NCBI RefSeq assembly: GCF_031157525.1
Contig: NZ_JAVIXR010000005.1
Span: forward strand, 62,001-126,000
Direction: 5' to 3'
Length of the DNA stretch: 64,000 bases
Origin: Marinobacter sediminicola
GTDB lineage: Bacteria; Pseudomonadota; Gammaproteobacteria; Pseudomonadales; Oleiphilaceae
Position 1 is the stretch's first letter. The number at the start of each line of letters is the position of its first letter. Position numbers and translations under genes: made by a program. The notes beneath the pieces were generated by a model that did not search any database, had not been told where the DNA came from, and saw only the letters and a program-made list of their open reading frames with translations. Shown piece by piece: positions 45,468 through 54,166 of this stretch.

Positions 45468-46622
45468 ATGACAGAGCAGACACCCATCGTAATTGTCGGA
45501 ACCGGTTTGGCAGGTTACTCCCTGGCCCGTGAAATCCGTAAGCAGGACAAAGACGTGCGGATAGTAATGGTGACCGCCGATGATGGCGTCAGCTACTCCA
45601 AGCCCATGCTCTCTACCGGGTTTTCAAAAGGTAAGGATGCAGACGGCCTGGCTCAGGCAGCCACTGCTGCAATGGCAGAACAGTTGGACCTGGAGCTACG
45701 TACCTTCACCACTGTGACCGGCATAGACACCAACGGCCACCGATTATTGCTGGGTGATGGTAGCCTGACATACAGCAAGCTGGTGTTGGCCTGGGGCGCA
45801 GATGTGATTCGGCTGACGATACCCGGTGAGGGTCAGGAGCGGGTATTTCCGATCAACGATCTGGAAGATTACCGGGTTTTCCGCAAGGCACTGATGCCGG
45901 GTGGTCGAGTGGCCATTATGGGTGCCGGGCTGATTGGCTGTGAGTTTGCCAACGACCTGCGTAATGGCGGCTACGAGGTGGATGTAATTGCGCCTTCCGA
46001 TGCTGTTATGCCGAGCTTGCTGCCTCCAGTTGCCGCGAACGCGGTGCAGCAGGAACTGGAAGCCTTGGGGGTGCGGTTTCATCTGGAAACCGTGGTGGAG
46101 CGTGTAGAGCCAGATGGAGCGAGTGTAAAACTGTTCCTCGCTAATGATGAAACACTGCCCGCGGACATTGTCATTTCTGCAGTTGGCTTGCGGCCCCGCA
46201 CGCAACTGGCAAGAGCGGCCGGGATCGACGTTGGCCGTGGTATTAAAGTAAACAGGCTGCTGGAAACCTCGGCCAAGGATGTTTATGCCCTGGGTGACTG
46301 TGCTGAAGTAGATGGCCATGTGCTGCTCTACGTTCTGCCGTTGATGGCCTGTGCCCGTGCCCTGGCAAAGACCCTGACGGGAGCGCCGACAGAGGTAATC
46401 TACGGCACCATGCCTGTGATGATCAAAACCCCGTGTTGCCCGACAGCAGTGTGCCCGCCGCCATCAGATGCCGAAGGTAGCTGGGAAACCGAGCAGGATG
46501 GGACCCATGTAAAATCCCTGTTCAGAAGCAAAGAGGGAGAGGTTCTGGGCTTTGCGGTTACCGGCCGGTTTGCATTGGAAAAGCAGGCGCTGTCCAAGGT
46601 GGTGCCGCCCATTCATTCTTGA
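45468..46622 (+). CDS. rubB: Rubredoxin-NAD(+) reductase
   Basis: FAD-dependent pyridine nucleotide-disulfide-type reductase of 384 residues. FAD motif IVIVGTGLAGYSLARE at the start, NAD motif GGRVAIMGAGLIGCEFANDL in the middle, and DVYALGDCAEVDGH near the end, the third conserved FAD contact. The start at 45468 is 7 nt after GGAG; the ATG at 45462 would be only 1 nt away. It follows rubA by 19 nt, so the pair is one operon. Confidence 0.95.
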   Translation: MTEQTPIVIVGTGLAGYSLAREIRKQDKDVRIVMVTADDGVSYSKPMLSTGFSKGKDADGLAQAATAAMAEQLDLELRTFTTVTGIDTNGHRLLLGDGSLTYSKLVLAWGADVIRLTIPGEGQERVFPINDLEDYRVFRKALMPGGRVAIMGAGLIGCEFANDLRNGGYEVDVIAPSDAVMPSLLPPVAANAVQQELEALGVRFHLETVVERVEPDGASVKLFLANDETLPADIVISAVGLRPRTQLARAAGIDVGRGIKVNRLLETSAKDVYALGDCAEVDGHVLLYVLPLMACARALAKTLTGAPTEVIYGTMPVMIKTPCCPTAVCPPPSDAEGSWETEQDGTHVKSLFRSKEGEVLGFAVTGRFALEKQALSKVVPPIHS

Positions 46623-46714
46623 ATGCGCTGCCTCCTGTTGGCGCTTTTCGTTGCGAAAGTTCCGCGCTTGCGGTAGAAAACCCTTCGTGAGCTAACGAAT
46701 CAACAGGAGCAGGC

Positions 46715-47569
46715 ATGCTTGACGTTACAAAAAAACTGGTAGAACTGCTGTATCTCGCCCCCACTGGCGATGATCACTATCGGGGCGAGAGCCAGGATCT
46801 GGGATTCCCCCGCGTGTTTGGAGGGCAGGTTCTCGGGCAGGCGCTGATGGCGGCTAGCCATACGGTCGAAGACCGCCTCTGCCATTCTCTGCATGCCTAT
46901 TTCCTGCGGCCAGGCAACAAGGAAATGCCGATAGAATACGAGGTTCAGCGGGTGCGTGATGGCGGCAGTTTTTCTGTTCGCCGGGTTATTGCCCGCCAGG
47001 ATGGCAAGGAAATACTGACAGGTTCCATGTCGTTTCATGCCGCTGAGGAAGGTTTTGAGCACCAGGCAGAGATGCCTGAAGCACCAGATCCCGACACCCT
47101 GCGCTCCGAGCAGGACTGGGGCAAGTTGATGGCACCGCAGGCGCCTGAAGCCATGCGGGAAGTTATGACCCGCGACCGGCCCATCGAAATCCGCCCGGTG
47201 GATCCCACAAATCCGTTTAAGCCTGAGAAGCGCCCACCCCATAAACAAAGCTGGATTCGTGCTCAGGGCCCTCTGCCTGACGATCCGGTTTTGCATCGTT
47301 GCCTGCTTGCCTACGCATCGGATTTTTCGTTTTTAGGTACGTCGCTGAACCCCCACGGCAAATCGTTTATAGATAAGAGTCTACAGGTCGCGAGTCTTGA
47401 TCATGCCATGTGGTTCCATCGGGATTTTCGCATGGAGGATTGGTTGCTTTATGACAAAGACAGCCCGAGTGCTTCAGCAGGGCGAGGTTTCAATCGGGGC
47501 AACTTCTTTAATCAGAAGGGTGATCTGGTGGCATCGGCCACTCAGGAAGCACTGATTCGCAGGCGCTAA
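46715..47569 (+). CDS. tesB: Acyl-CoA thioesterase II TesB
   Basis: Double-hotdog thioesterase of 284 residues, hydrolysing medium- to long-chain acyl-CoAs. N-terminal hotdog with FGGQVLGQALMAA, C-terminal hotdog with SLDHAMWFHRDFR, where the aspartate is catalytic, and the final ATQEALIRRR with the conserved glutamine. The length matches E. coli TesB (286). It converges on the EAL-domain gene. Confidence 0.94.
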   Translation: MLDVTKKLVELLYLAPTGDDHYRGESQDLGFPRVFGGQVLGQALMAASHTVEDRLCHSLHAYFLRPGNKEMPIEYEVQRVRDGGSFSVRRVIARQDGKEILTGSMSFHAAEEGFEHQAEMPEAPDPDTLRSEQDWGKLMAPQAPEAMREVMTRDRPIEIRPVDPTNPFKPEKRPPHKQSWIRAQGPLPDDPVLHRCLLAYASDFSFLGTSLNPHGKSFIDKSLQVASLDHAMWFHRDFRMEDWLLYDKDSPSASAGRGFNRGNFFNQKGDLVASATQEALIRRR

Positions 47570-47582
47570 TGTCGACTGAGTG

Positions 47583-50144
47583 TTATCCGGGGGTGTGCTG
47601 TCTGGTGACGGCTTCACGCCTTTGGGATAGCCAGCCCAGCATGCGTTCAAGTGGCAGCGGCCGGCTCAGGAAGTAGCCCTGAATCATGTCACAGCCCATC
47701 CCTTTCAGCAGATCTGCAGTGGCTTCTTCTTCCACGCCCTCGGCCACAACCAGGTAGCCGAGGCTGTGACACATATTGATGGTCGTTTGAACAATCACTC
47801 TGTCTTCTTCGCGGGTAGCCAGATCCGTTATAAGCGATCGGTCGATTTTGATTTCGCTGGCGGGCAGCTGCTTGATGTAGGAAAGCGAGGAGTAGCCAGA
47901 ACCAAAGTCATCAATGGAAACCGGAATTCCGGCGCTGGCCAGTGAGTTAAGGGCTTTAAGAGCGTTAGCGGGGTCCTGCATCATCGATGTTTCTGTAACC
48001 TCAAAGATGATCGAGCCCCTGTGTTCCAAGTGTGCGCCCATCAAGCGTTTTACAAACATCGGGAAATCCGGCTCCCGGAGATTATTCGGTGAGATATTGA
48101 CCGAGAGGTCCAGAAGGTGGCCGTTTTCGAGCAGGCGGCTCCGGAGTTCAAGTGATTGCTCCAGCACCCAGCGGGTGAGTGGTTTTATCAGCCCTGTCTG
48201 CTCAGCCAGCGTGATGATTTCATCCGCAGGCACGGGCTGTTCTCTTGCTGGCCAGCGAATGAGGGCCTCCATTCCACAGATCCGGCCGGTTCTTAAATTC
48301 AGCTTTGGCTGCAAATGGAGCGCCAGTTCATTATTCACAAGTGCTTTCTGTAATTCTGAAACCATCGTAAGCCGGCTGGCACTGTATGAGTCCAGGGATG
48401 GCCTGTAGTACGCAATTCCGCGCTCACGGGCGCGGTCTGAGCCCTCCGCTATAGAAGCTCTGCGAATCAAAGTGGATGCGTCAGTGCCATCAACCGGGGA
48501 AACCGCGATACCAATCTGGGCGTTCAGTGGAATCTTCATGCCAAGAAAATCGACCGGGGCACGGATAGCTTCCAGTGCACGGACAACCGCTCTGCGTGCC
48601 TGCTCGGTCGTGTCGGCATCCACTATGCAGACCAATGTCTCCAGGTCGAGAGAGGCTGTGTAAAAGCTGCGTCCGTTATGCTGACCAAGAGAAATAACGC
48701 CTGGAATCTGACGGGCGATAGCATTCGCGTTTTTCGCGGTTACCTCTGATATGAGGTCGCTGTTTCGGTGCCCAAGAGTCTTGGTCACAGACTGCAAGTT
48801 ATTCAGGTGGATGATGACAATGCCGTGCCGGGTATTTGGACCCCGGCGAATCAGGTCATTCACTTGCATCTCAAAATTGGTTCGGTTGGGAAGGCCTGTA
48901 AGCGAGTTGTGTAGCGCGTTTTCTATTAGTTTCAGCTCGGCTGAACGCCGGGCTGCCATGGCTTTCAGCTCCGCATCGCGGGCTTCTACCTTCCCTTGGC
49001 GTTCTTGGTAAAGCCTCGCGGCCAGCGCCAGTGCCAGCAAAACTGCCTGAAGTGCCGACCCGATCTCCATGCCGTAGGCTGTAATAAAGTTGTTGGGCAT
49101 AAACCCGGCTTTGTTGGCACCGGTGATGGCGCTGCCAACGGATAAAGCGCACCAGGCTATTGTGTAATAGCCAGCTTGTGGGTTGCCGCGTATCCATTGT
49201 AATGGCCCCATGATGGTAAGAAGCAGCGTGCTTGGGATCGCGACAGCCACCGATAACCGTATGGAAGTGCCGAAATCAAGCAGGCCGGAGGCTGCGATCA
49301 GGAGTGCGTTTGCCGCAACAAAGCCAATGACGACCCGGTTCAGAGCCGGCCCGGAATGTTCAAGCTGGAGAAATGAACGCGAAAATAACAGGGTAAACAT
49401 GACGGCAAAGGGGATGGAGAGCAACGTGACCCAGCTATGAAGCTCGGGGCTCCTTGGCCACAGTAGTTGGAAGGCCGTGCCATTCAAGCTGCTGATTAAC
49501 AGGAGGTAGCTTAGCGTCGAGAGCACATAGAAAAGATAGACATTCTCGCGCAGAGCAAAAAATACAAACAGGTTGAAAAAGATAACGCTGATCAGTACGC
49601 CGTAATAGATGGCATGGAGCTGCTCCTCAACGGATGCGTGCTCGAAAAACGATTGAGCATTCCATAGAGCCAAGGGTACTTGCAAAGTACCTGTTGTTCT
49701 CACTTCGAGCAAAACTTGCCGATCAGTGCTTGTGTCCGCGCTGAATGGGAACAGGAAGTGTCGGTTGAGAATGGGGCGCTCTTTGAAGGGGTGATGGTCG
49801 CCAGTAACGGTCGCTTCGATAACCTGGCCGTTTTCCATCAGATAGAAGGCAACGTGATCCAAATGGGCGTACCCGATCTCAAGCAAATTAATCTGGCGGT
49901 TAACAGGAACGTCAAAACGGAACCAAATGGTATCCCGAGTGTAGCCAAAATTTGCGCTGCTGTTTGCGAGAGGTTGCCAGTCAGCAGAGGCTGATGCTTT
50001 GGCGGGCGACAGTTCAGCGTCGGGTGACAGGCGGAGAAACTCGACACTGGGAAAACGGAACGCCTCAGCGCCCTGGCAGCTAAACGCCAGGGGTAAAAAC
50101 AGCACAATTGCTGCCAGAGTGCGAAACCATTGGAATCTTGTCAC
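47583..50144 (-). CDS. 7TMR-DISM membrane protein with degenerate GGDEF and intact EAL domain
   Basis: 853 residues. A signal peptide, an extracellular DISM-type beta domain (to about residue 180), seven hydrophobic helices (about 180-385), a coiled linker, then GGDEF (about 410-565) and EAL (about 590-840). The GGDEF signature is lost: the region reads GQHNGRSF. The EAL motif is present as EALIRWPA, with DDFGSGYSSLSYIKQLP and EGVE, so the protein is expected to degrade c-di-GMP, possibly with GTP or another ligand sensed by the GGDEF remnant. The DISM domain probably senses a carbohydrate-like ligand. Confidence 0.9.
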   Translation of the reverse strand: MTRFQWFRTLAAIVLFLPLAFSCQGAEAFRFPSVEFLRLSPDAELSPAKASASADWQPLANSSANFGYTRDTIWFRFDVPVNRQINLLEIGYAHLDHVAFYLMENGQVIEATVTGDHHPFKERPILNRHFLFPFSADTSTDRQVLLEVRTTGTLQVPLALWNAQSFFEHASVEEQLHAIYYGVLISVIFFNLFVFFALRENVYLFYVLSTLSYLLLISSLNGTAFQLLWPRSPELHSWVTLLSIPFAVMFTLLFSRSFLQLEHSGPALNRVVIGFVAANALLIAASGLLDFGTSIRLSVAVAIPSTLLLTIMGPLQWIRGNPQAGYYTIAWCALSVGSAITGANKAGFMPNNFITAYGMEIGSALQAVLLALALAARLYQERQGKVEARDAELKAMAARRSAELKLIENALHNSLTGLPNRTNFEMQVNDLIRRGPNTRHGIVIIHLNNLQSVTKTLGHRNSDLISEVTAKNANAIARQIPGVISLGQHNGRSFYTASLDLETLVCIVDADTTEQARRAVVRALEAIRAPVDFLGMKIPLNAQIGIAVSPVDGTDASTLIRRASIAEGSDRARERGIAYYRPSLDSYSASRLTMVSELQKALVNNELALHLQPKLNLRTGRICGMEALIRWPAREQPVPADEIITLAEQTGLIKPLTRWVLEQSLELRSRLLENGHLLDLSVNISPNNLREPDFPMFVKRLMGAHLEHRGSIIFEVTETSMMQDPANALKALNSLASAGIPVSIDDFGSGYSSLSYIKQLPASEIKIDRSLITDLATREEDRVIVQTTINMCHSLGYLVVAEGVEEEATADLLKGMGCDMIQGYFLSRPLPLERMLGWLSQRREAVTRQHTPG

Positions 50145-50213
50145 GATTCACCGAAAGTTATAGTTGTTTTCAAAATCAGCATGGACTGTAGCTAATAGCG
50201 GCCCAAAGTACGC

Positions 50214-50666
50214 CTAGTGTAGTACAGCGGATACCCATTCACGTACCCAAGGCAAGGCTTCTTCTTCCGGCTCCTGGGTTTCCAGCGCATCAATGCGTAG
50301 AGTGTCGCCAACCTTTCGGGCAGCGGTTTCATAAAGTGCTTCTTCCATCAGCTCGCCGGCGCCACAAAACGTATCACCGTAAGAGCTGTCCCCCAAAACA
50401 ATGATGCCAAAGGGGCGTCCTGGCTGTTGTGGTAACTGATCACGTAAATCCACATAAAAGGGTAGAAGGTTGCTCGGAACTTCTCCTTCGCCAGTGGTCG
50501 ATGTGCAAACCAGCAAAGGGGCTGTATCAGAGGTCATATCTTCCAGTGTCGGGTTCTCCAGAACCTTAACGGAATAGCCTTCGGCATCGAGCGCCTGTTT
50601 GATGGCTTTGGCGGTCATCAGTGCGCCGCCATAGACGCTACCCACCAGAATTCGAATAACTTTCAT
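50214..50666 (-). CDS. Flavodoxin-domain protein (MioC-like)
   Basis: 150 residues forming one flavodoxin fold. The phosphate loop is VGSVYGGALMTAKA, and the isoalloxazine loops are VCTSTTGEGEVPSN and LGDSSYGDTFCGAG. It resembles MioC and the FMN domain of sulfite reductase-type proteins. The redox partner is unknown. Confidence 0.88.
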   Translation of the reverse strand: MKVIRILVGSVYGGALMTAKAIKQALDAEGYSVKVLENPTLEDMTSDTAPLLVCTSTTGEGEVPSNLLPFYVDLRDQLPQQPGRPFGIIVLGDSSYGDTFCGAGELMEEALYETAARKVGDTLRIDALETQEPEEEALPWVREWVSAVLH

Positions 50667-50742
50667 GTGGTTTCCTGTTCAGTGCAAAACGATTTTCCAA
50701 GTGTTATTTAGCGCCGGATAGTAGCGGCCAGATTATGCAGTC

Positions 50743-51846
50743 TCAAGCGCTTGGTGCATTCTGGGCATTTGCAGCCTGACTGCGTACCCGAGGTGCAATC
50801 CGGTTGCGTCCGGATTCCTTGGCGCTGTATAGATGCAAGTCCGCCTGGCGAAGCATGTTGTCAATGGAGTCGGCCTGAGAAATAGAGCAGACGCCCGCAC
50901 TCATGGTTATGGGTAAATCCTCACCGTGGAAACTAAAACGTTCCCGCGCTACCTCGCTGCGTAAGCGTTCGGCCAACGTGAGAGCTGGAAGCAGGGATGT
51001 GTCCGGTAGCAGCAGGAGAAACTCCTCGCCGCCCCAGCGGGCCGCCACGTCGGTTTGACGGATGACGGATTGCACGGTCAAGGCAAATTGCTTTAAAGCC
51101 GCGTCGCCAGCGCTATGACCATAGTGGTCGTTGATATTCTTGAAAAGATCGAGGTCGATCAGAACAATGGAAAAGTGGTGTCCGGAACGCTGGTACCGTG
51201 AAAACTCTTCCGATAACCGATTCAGGATGTCCCGCCTGTTAGACAGCCCGGTAAGCTCGTCGGTTTTGGCCGCATGTTCGTGAGTCAGGGCGAGATCCAG
51301 CAATTCGTTCCGAGCCTTCAGTCTGCTGGCTTCGAGGACAAAACAGAAGATCGATTCAAAGGTCAACGTTGCGAAAAAGCGGATCTTGAAGTCGCCGCTG
51401 TACTCCGCCTGCACAAAGGGCAGGCCGGGAAACTGGAACACAATAAGGGCAACCAGATAGACCAGCAGAAGAATCATGGTGCCGGTTTTCAGATTGGTCA
51501 GGAAAAACAGCAGAGGCGGAAACACGTAGAACCACAGAGGGCCGGTATTGCTCTCACCCCCGGAGGCTATGAGGTAAGTAAAAAGAAAGCTTACAATAAC
51601 CAGAAGCCCGGTTTTTTGTATCTCGCGATTCCGGGAGAAGGCAAACCAGACCATGTTTGCGACCACGGGCAGGATAAATCCCCACAGGGCAAGAGCGTGG
51701 CTGTAGTGTGCTGAACTCCAGGCTTTTGCGCCAATGCCGAGCAGGGTCAAAATCGCCGCGAGTGACAGCCAGGTCAGCACCAGCGAAATCTGCGCGCTTT
51801 CGCGTTCCTGTGCAGCTTGATAGCCCAAGGATGAGTGTTTTGTCAT
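50743..51846 (-). CDS. Membrane diguanylate cyclase (GGDEF)
   Basis: 367 residues. Five or six hydrophobic helices (about residues 20-165) form an N-terminal membrane sensor without a recognisable domain. A short helical linker leads to a GGDEF domain with active site GGEEF. The product-inhibition site RxxD is present as RQTD, five residues ahead of it. It should therefore make c-di-GMP and be feedback-inhibited. The ATG at 51846 removes a 28-residue upstream extension that has no family features. Confidence 0.9.
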   Translation of the reverse strand: MTKHSSLGYQAAQERESAQISLVLTWLSLAAILTLLGIGAKAWSSAHYSHALALWGFILPVVANMVWFAFSRNREIQKTGLLVIVSFLFTYLIASGGESNTGPLWFYVFPPLLFFLTNLKTGTMILLLVYLVALIVFQFPGLPFVQAEYSGDFKIRFFATLTFESIFCFVLEASRLKARNELLDLALTHEHAAKTDELTGLSNRRDILNRLSEEFSRYQRSGHHFSIVLIDLDLFKNINDHYGHSAGDAALKQFALTVQSVIRQTDVAARWGGEEFLLLLPDTSLLPALTLAERLRSEVARERFSFHGEDLPITMSAGVCSISQADSIDNMLRQADLHLYSAKESGRNRIAPRVRSQAANAQNAPSA

Positions 51847-52060
51847 AGCGGCCTTGTTGTTATGTACAACGCTGTTGTTTATTACTCTGGCTCTCTGCCC
51901 ATTATGAATCAGGCAACGGTAGGTATGCATCTATTTCAAGTGTATTGTGTGACCGGTTCGCGCAGACGCACATTAGTTTCAATTTCAGGGTAAAAAATTT
52001 ATAGTTGCGCGCTACACGGTGGATCCTTCCCCATTCAGACCAAATGAGACTTATTCTGTT

Positions 52061-53620
52061 ATGGCCCGTTCAAGCGGATTTCTGGACACTCTCCTTACCA
52101 GCAACTCTACAGAGCGATACCGGGTCGGGCTCAGCCTGTTGTTCTTGCTCGGCGTCTGGCTGGCGGTAGGTTCCTTCAGTGAAGGGCTGCCCAATAGCAC
52201 CTTGCTTATGGCTGCAGCGGTCATCGGCGGCTATATGGCTATCAATATAGGTGCTAACGACGTTGCAAACAACGTTGGTCCTGCGGTTGGTTCTGGTGCT
52301 CTGTCTCTGGGTGCTGCCGTTATTCTGGCAGGCATTTTTGAATCTGCTGGTGCGTTAATTGCGGGTGGCGATGTTGTCTCTACCATCAAGGGCGGCATTA
52401 TTGATCCCACAAGTCTTGAAGATGGCCGCGCCTTTGTCTGGCTGATGACAGCAGCTCTGCTTGCAGGCGCCCTCTGGCTCAATCTGGCGACCTGGATGGG
52501 TGCGCCTGTATCCACCACCCACTCCATTGTCGGCGGCGTGCTCGGCGCCGGCATTGCTGCGGGCGGCTGGGGTATTGCAGATTGGGGTGTTATGGCCAAG
52601 ATTGCCGCCAGCTGGGTTATTTCGCCAGTTCTTGGTGGGGCTTTGGCGGCCCTATTGCTATTTATTATCAACAAGACAGTGCTTTATCGGAAGAATGTAA
52701 TACCTGCAGCGCGAACCTTTGTACCCTGGCTTGTCGCCATCATGGCATGGGCCTTCGGCACCTACCTGATGATCAAAGGCGTAAAGAAAATTGTTGAGGT
52801 CGACTTCCTTCAAGCTTCCCTGGTCGGTTTGGGTGCTGCGGTAGTCTCCTTTTTTATCGTGCGATCTCTGGCTTCCCGTCGTGCAGCCACTATGGAAAAC
52901 AGTGCAGGGGGGGTGAATACCCTGTTCACCTGGCCACTGATATTTGCGGCTGCTCTGCTAAGCTTTGCCCATGGTGCAAACGACGTAGCGAATGCCATCG
53001 GCCCACTTGCAGCCATCAACGACGCGCTATCCAACGGTGCGATCGTGACAGCTTCAAGCATTCCTCTGTGGGTCATGATGATTGGTGCCCTGGGCTTAAC
53101 CGTCGGTCTCATGCTCTTTGGTCCGCGTCTGATCAAAACTGTGGGCAGCGAAATTACCGAGCTGGATAAGACCCGTGCCTTCTGTATCGCACTGTCGGCT
53201 GCGCTTACGGTTATTCTGGCATCGCAACTGGGCTTGCCAGTGAGCTCTACGCATATTGCCATTGGTGGTGTTTTTGGTGTGGGCTTCCTGCGCGAATACC
53301 TGAAATCCAATTACGCGACTCAGCTGCACAAGATCATGGAAGAGCGCGATGAAGACGATCTTGAGCGCCTCAAGCCCTTCCTGGATGACTTCCGTAACGC
53401 CTCTGTTGAAGAGATGGAAAAGCTTCTCAAGCGCGCCAAGAAAAAGAAGCACGTGCCCCTGACCAAATCGGACCGCAAGCGGCTCAAGAAAATCTACAAA
53501 GAAGAAATGGTTAAACGCTCACACCTTGTGCGGATTGCGGCTGCGTGGATTATCACCGTGCCCGCCTCAGCCATTATGGCGGCTCTGTTGTTTTTCACCT
53601 TGCGTGGGCTGTTCGTCTGA
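52061..53620 (+). CDS. Inorganic phosphate transporter, PiT family
   Basis: Low-affinity phosphate (metal-phosphate) symporter of 519 residues. The duplicated PiT signature is visible as INIGANDVANNVGPA near residue 65 and FAHGANDVANAIGPL near residue 305. About ten to eleven helices. Between the last two helices there is a highly charged lysine-rich stretch of about 70 residues (for example LLKRAKKKKHVPLTKSDRKR). I chose ATG at 52061; a GTG at 52019 is possible. No PhoU-like Pit accessory gene is adjacent. Confidence 0.92.
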   Translation: MARSSGFLDTLLTSNSTERYRVGLSLLFLLGVWLAVGSFSEGLPNSTLLMAAAVIGGYMAINIGANDVANNVGPAVGSGALSLGAAVILAGIFESAGALIAGGDVVSTIKGGIIDPTSLEDGRAFVWLMTAALLAGALWLNLATWMGAPVSTTHSIVGGVLGAGIAAGGWGIADWGVMAKIAASWVISPVLGGALAALLLFIINKTVLYRKNVIPAARTFVPWLVAIMAWAFGTYLMIKGVKKIVEVDFLQASLVGLGAAVVSFFIVRSLASRRAATMENSAGGVNTLFTWPLIFAAALLSFAHGANDVANAIGPLAAINDALSNGAIVTASSIPLWVMMIGALGLTVGLMLFGPRLIKTVGSEITELDKTRAFCIALSAALTVILASQLGLPVSSTHIAIGGVFGVGFLREYLKSNYATQLHKIMEERDEDDLERLKPFLDDFRNASVEEMEKLLKRAKKKKHVPLTKSDRKRLKKIYKEEMVKRSHLVRIAAAWIITVPASAIMAALLFFTLRGLFV

Positions 53621-53672
53621 TTGTAGTGGCTGGTTGTAACGCTTAGGTTTGGCCATACTGTGTATATGCTAC

Positions 53673-53689
53673 GGGAGCTGTGCGCTCCC
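53673..53689 (+). terminator. Weak hairpin after the PiT gene
   Basis: GGGAGC-tgtgc-GCTCCC, 52 nt past the stop, followed by TCAGAATTTATTT rather than a clean T run. Confidence 0.4.
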
Positions 53690-53719
53690 TCAGAATTTAT
53701 TTGCCCCGGAGGGTGAGGT

Positions 53720-53989
53720 ATGAGTACACCGATTGAAAGCCGTCGCCAGGCCAAGGTGATTGATGAGCTTCGAGTGTTTATCAAGAAGGTGTTAAGTGAT
53801 CCGACTATCGCGGTAAAGTCTATCGACATTGCCCGAAAGTATCGGTCTCAGCCCGGCTCCGACGAAGTAATCGCCCGGGAAATCAGCGCTAACACAACCA
53901 TCCGTATCCCGGAAAAGTGGAGTGATGCGGATCGAATGTTTCTGGAAATTATTGATGAAGTATTGGATGACGAAGAGGCACTTTACTGA
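53720..53989 (+). CDS. Conserved-looking hypothetical protein
   Basis: 89 residues, charged and probably soluble, with predicted helices at both ends (SRRQAKVIDELRVFIKKVL and DRMFLEIIDEVLDDEEAL) and no cysteines or membrane segment. The ATG is well placed after GGAGG at 53708-53712. I do not recognise the family. It lies between the PiT gene and repeat copy B. Confidence 0.65.
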   Translation: MSTPIESRRQAKVIDELRVFIKKVLSDPTIAVKSIDIARKYRSQPGSDEVIAREISANTTIRIPEKWSDADRMFLEIIDEVLDDEEALY

Positions 53990-54035
53990 GTTAGTTGCCC
54001 CCGGAAATCCGGTATTAGAGGCTAGCACGGAGCGA

Positions 54036-54136
54036 GGGAGGGAATCAGGCTTCCAAAACCGTGCGGAGCCATGGATGGCGGAGCCGAGCGTACAGGGAGG
54101 TATTTACAGCGTGTTTTGGAAGCCTGATTCCCTCCC
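54036..54136 (-). repeat. Dispersed hairpin element, copy B (24-bp perfect arms, conserved loop)
   Basis: Arms 54036-54059 (begins GGGAGGGAATCAGGCTTCCA) and 54113-54136 are exact reverse complements; adding flanking pairs (one G-T) extends them to 28 bp. The 53-nt loop, read on the minus strand, begins ACGCTGTAAATACC and ends GGCTCCGCCATCC then ATGGCTCCGCAC. It lies between convergent stop codons of the 89-residue gene and panP, and is in the opposite orientation to copies A and C. Confidence 0.85.
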
Positions 54137-54166
54137 TTGCGGTTCCTGAAGGGTAATTCCACTACG

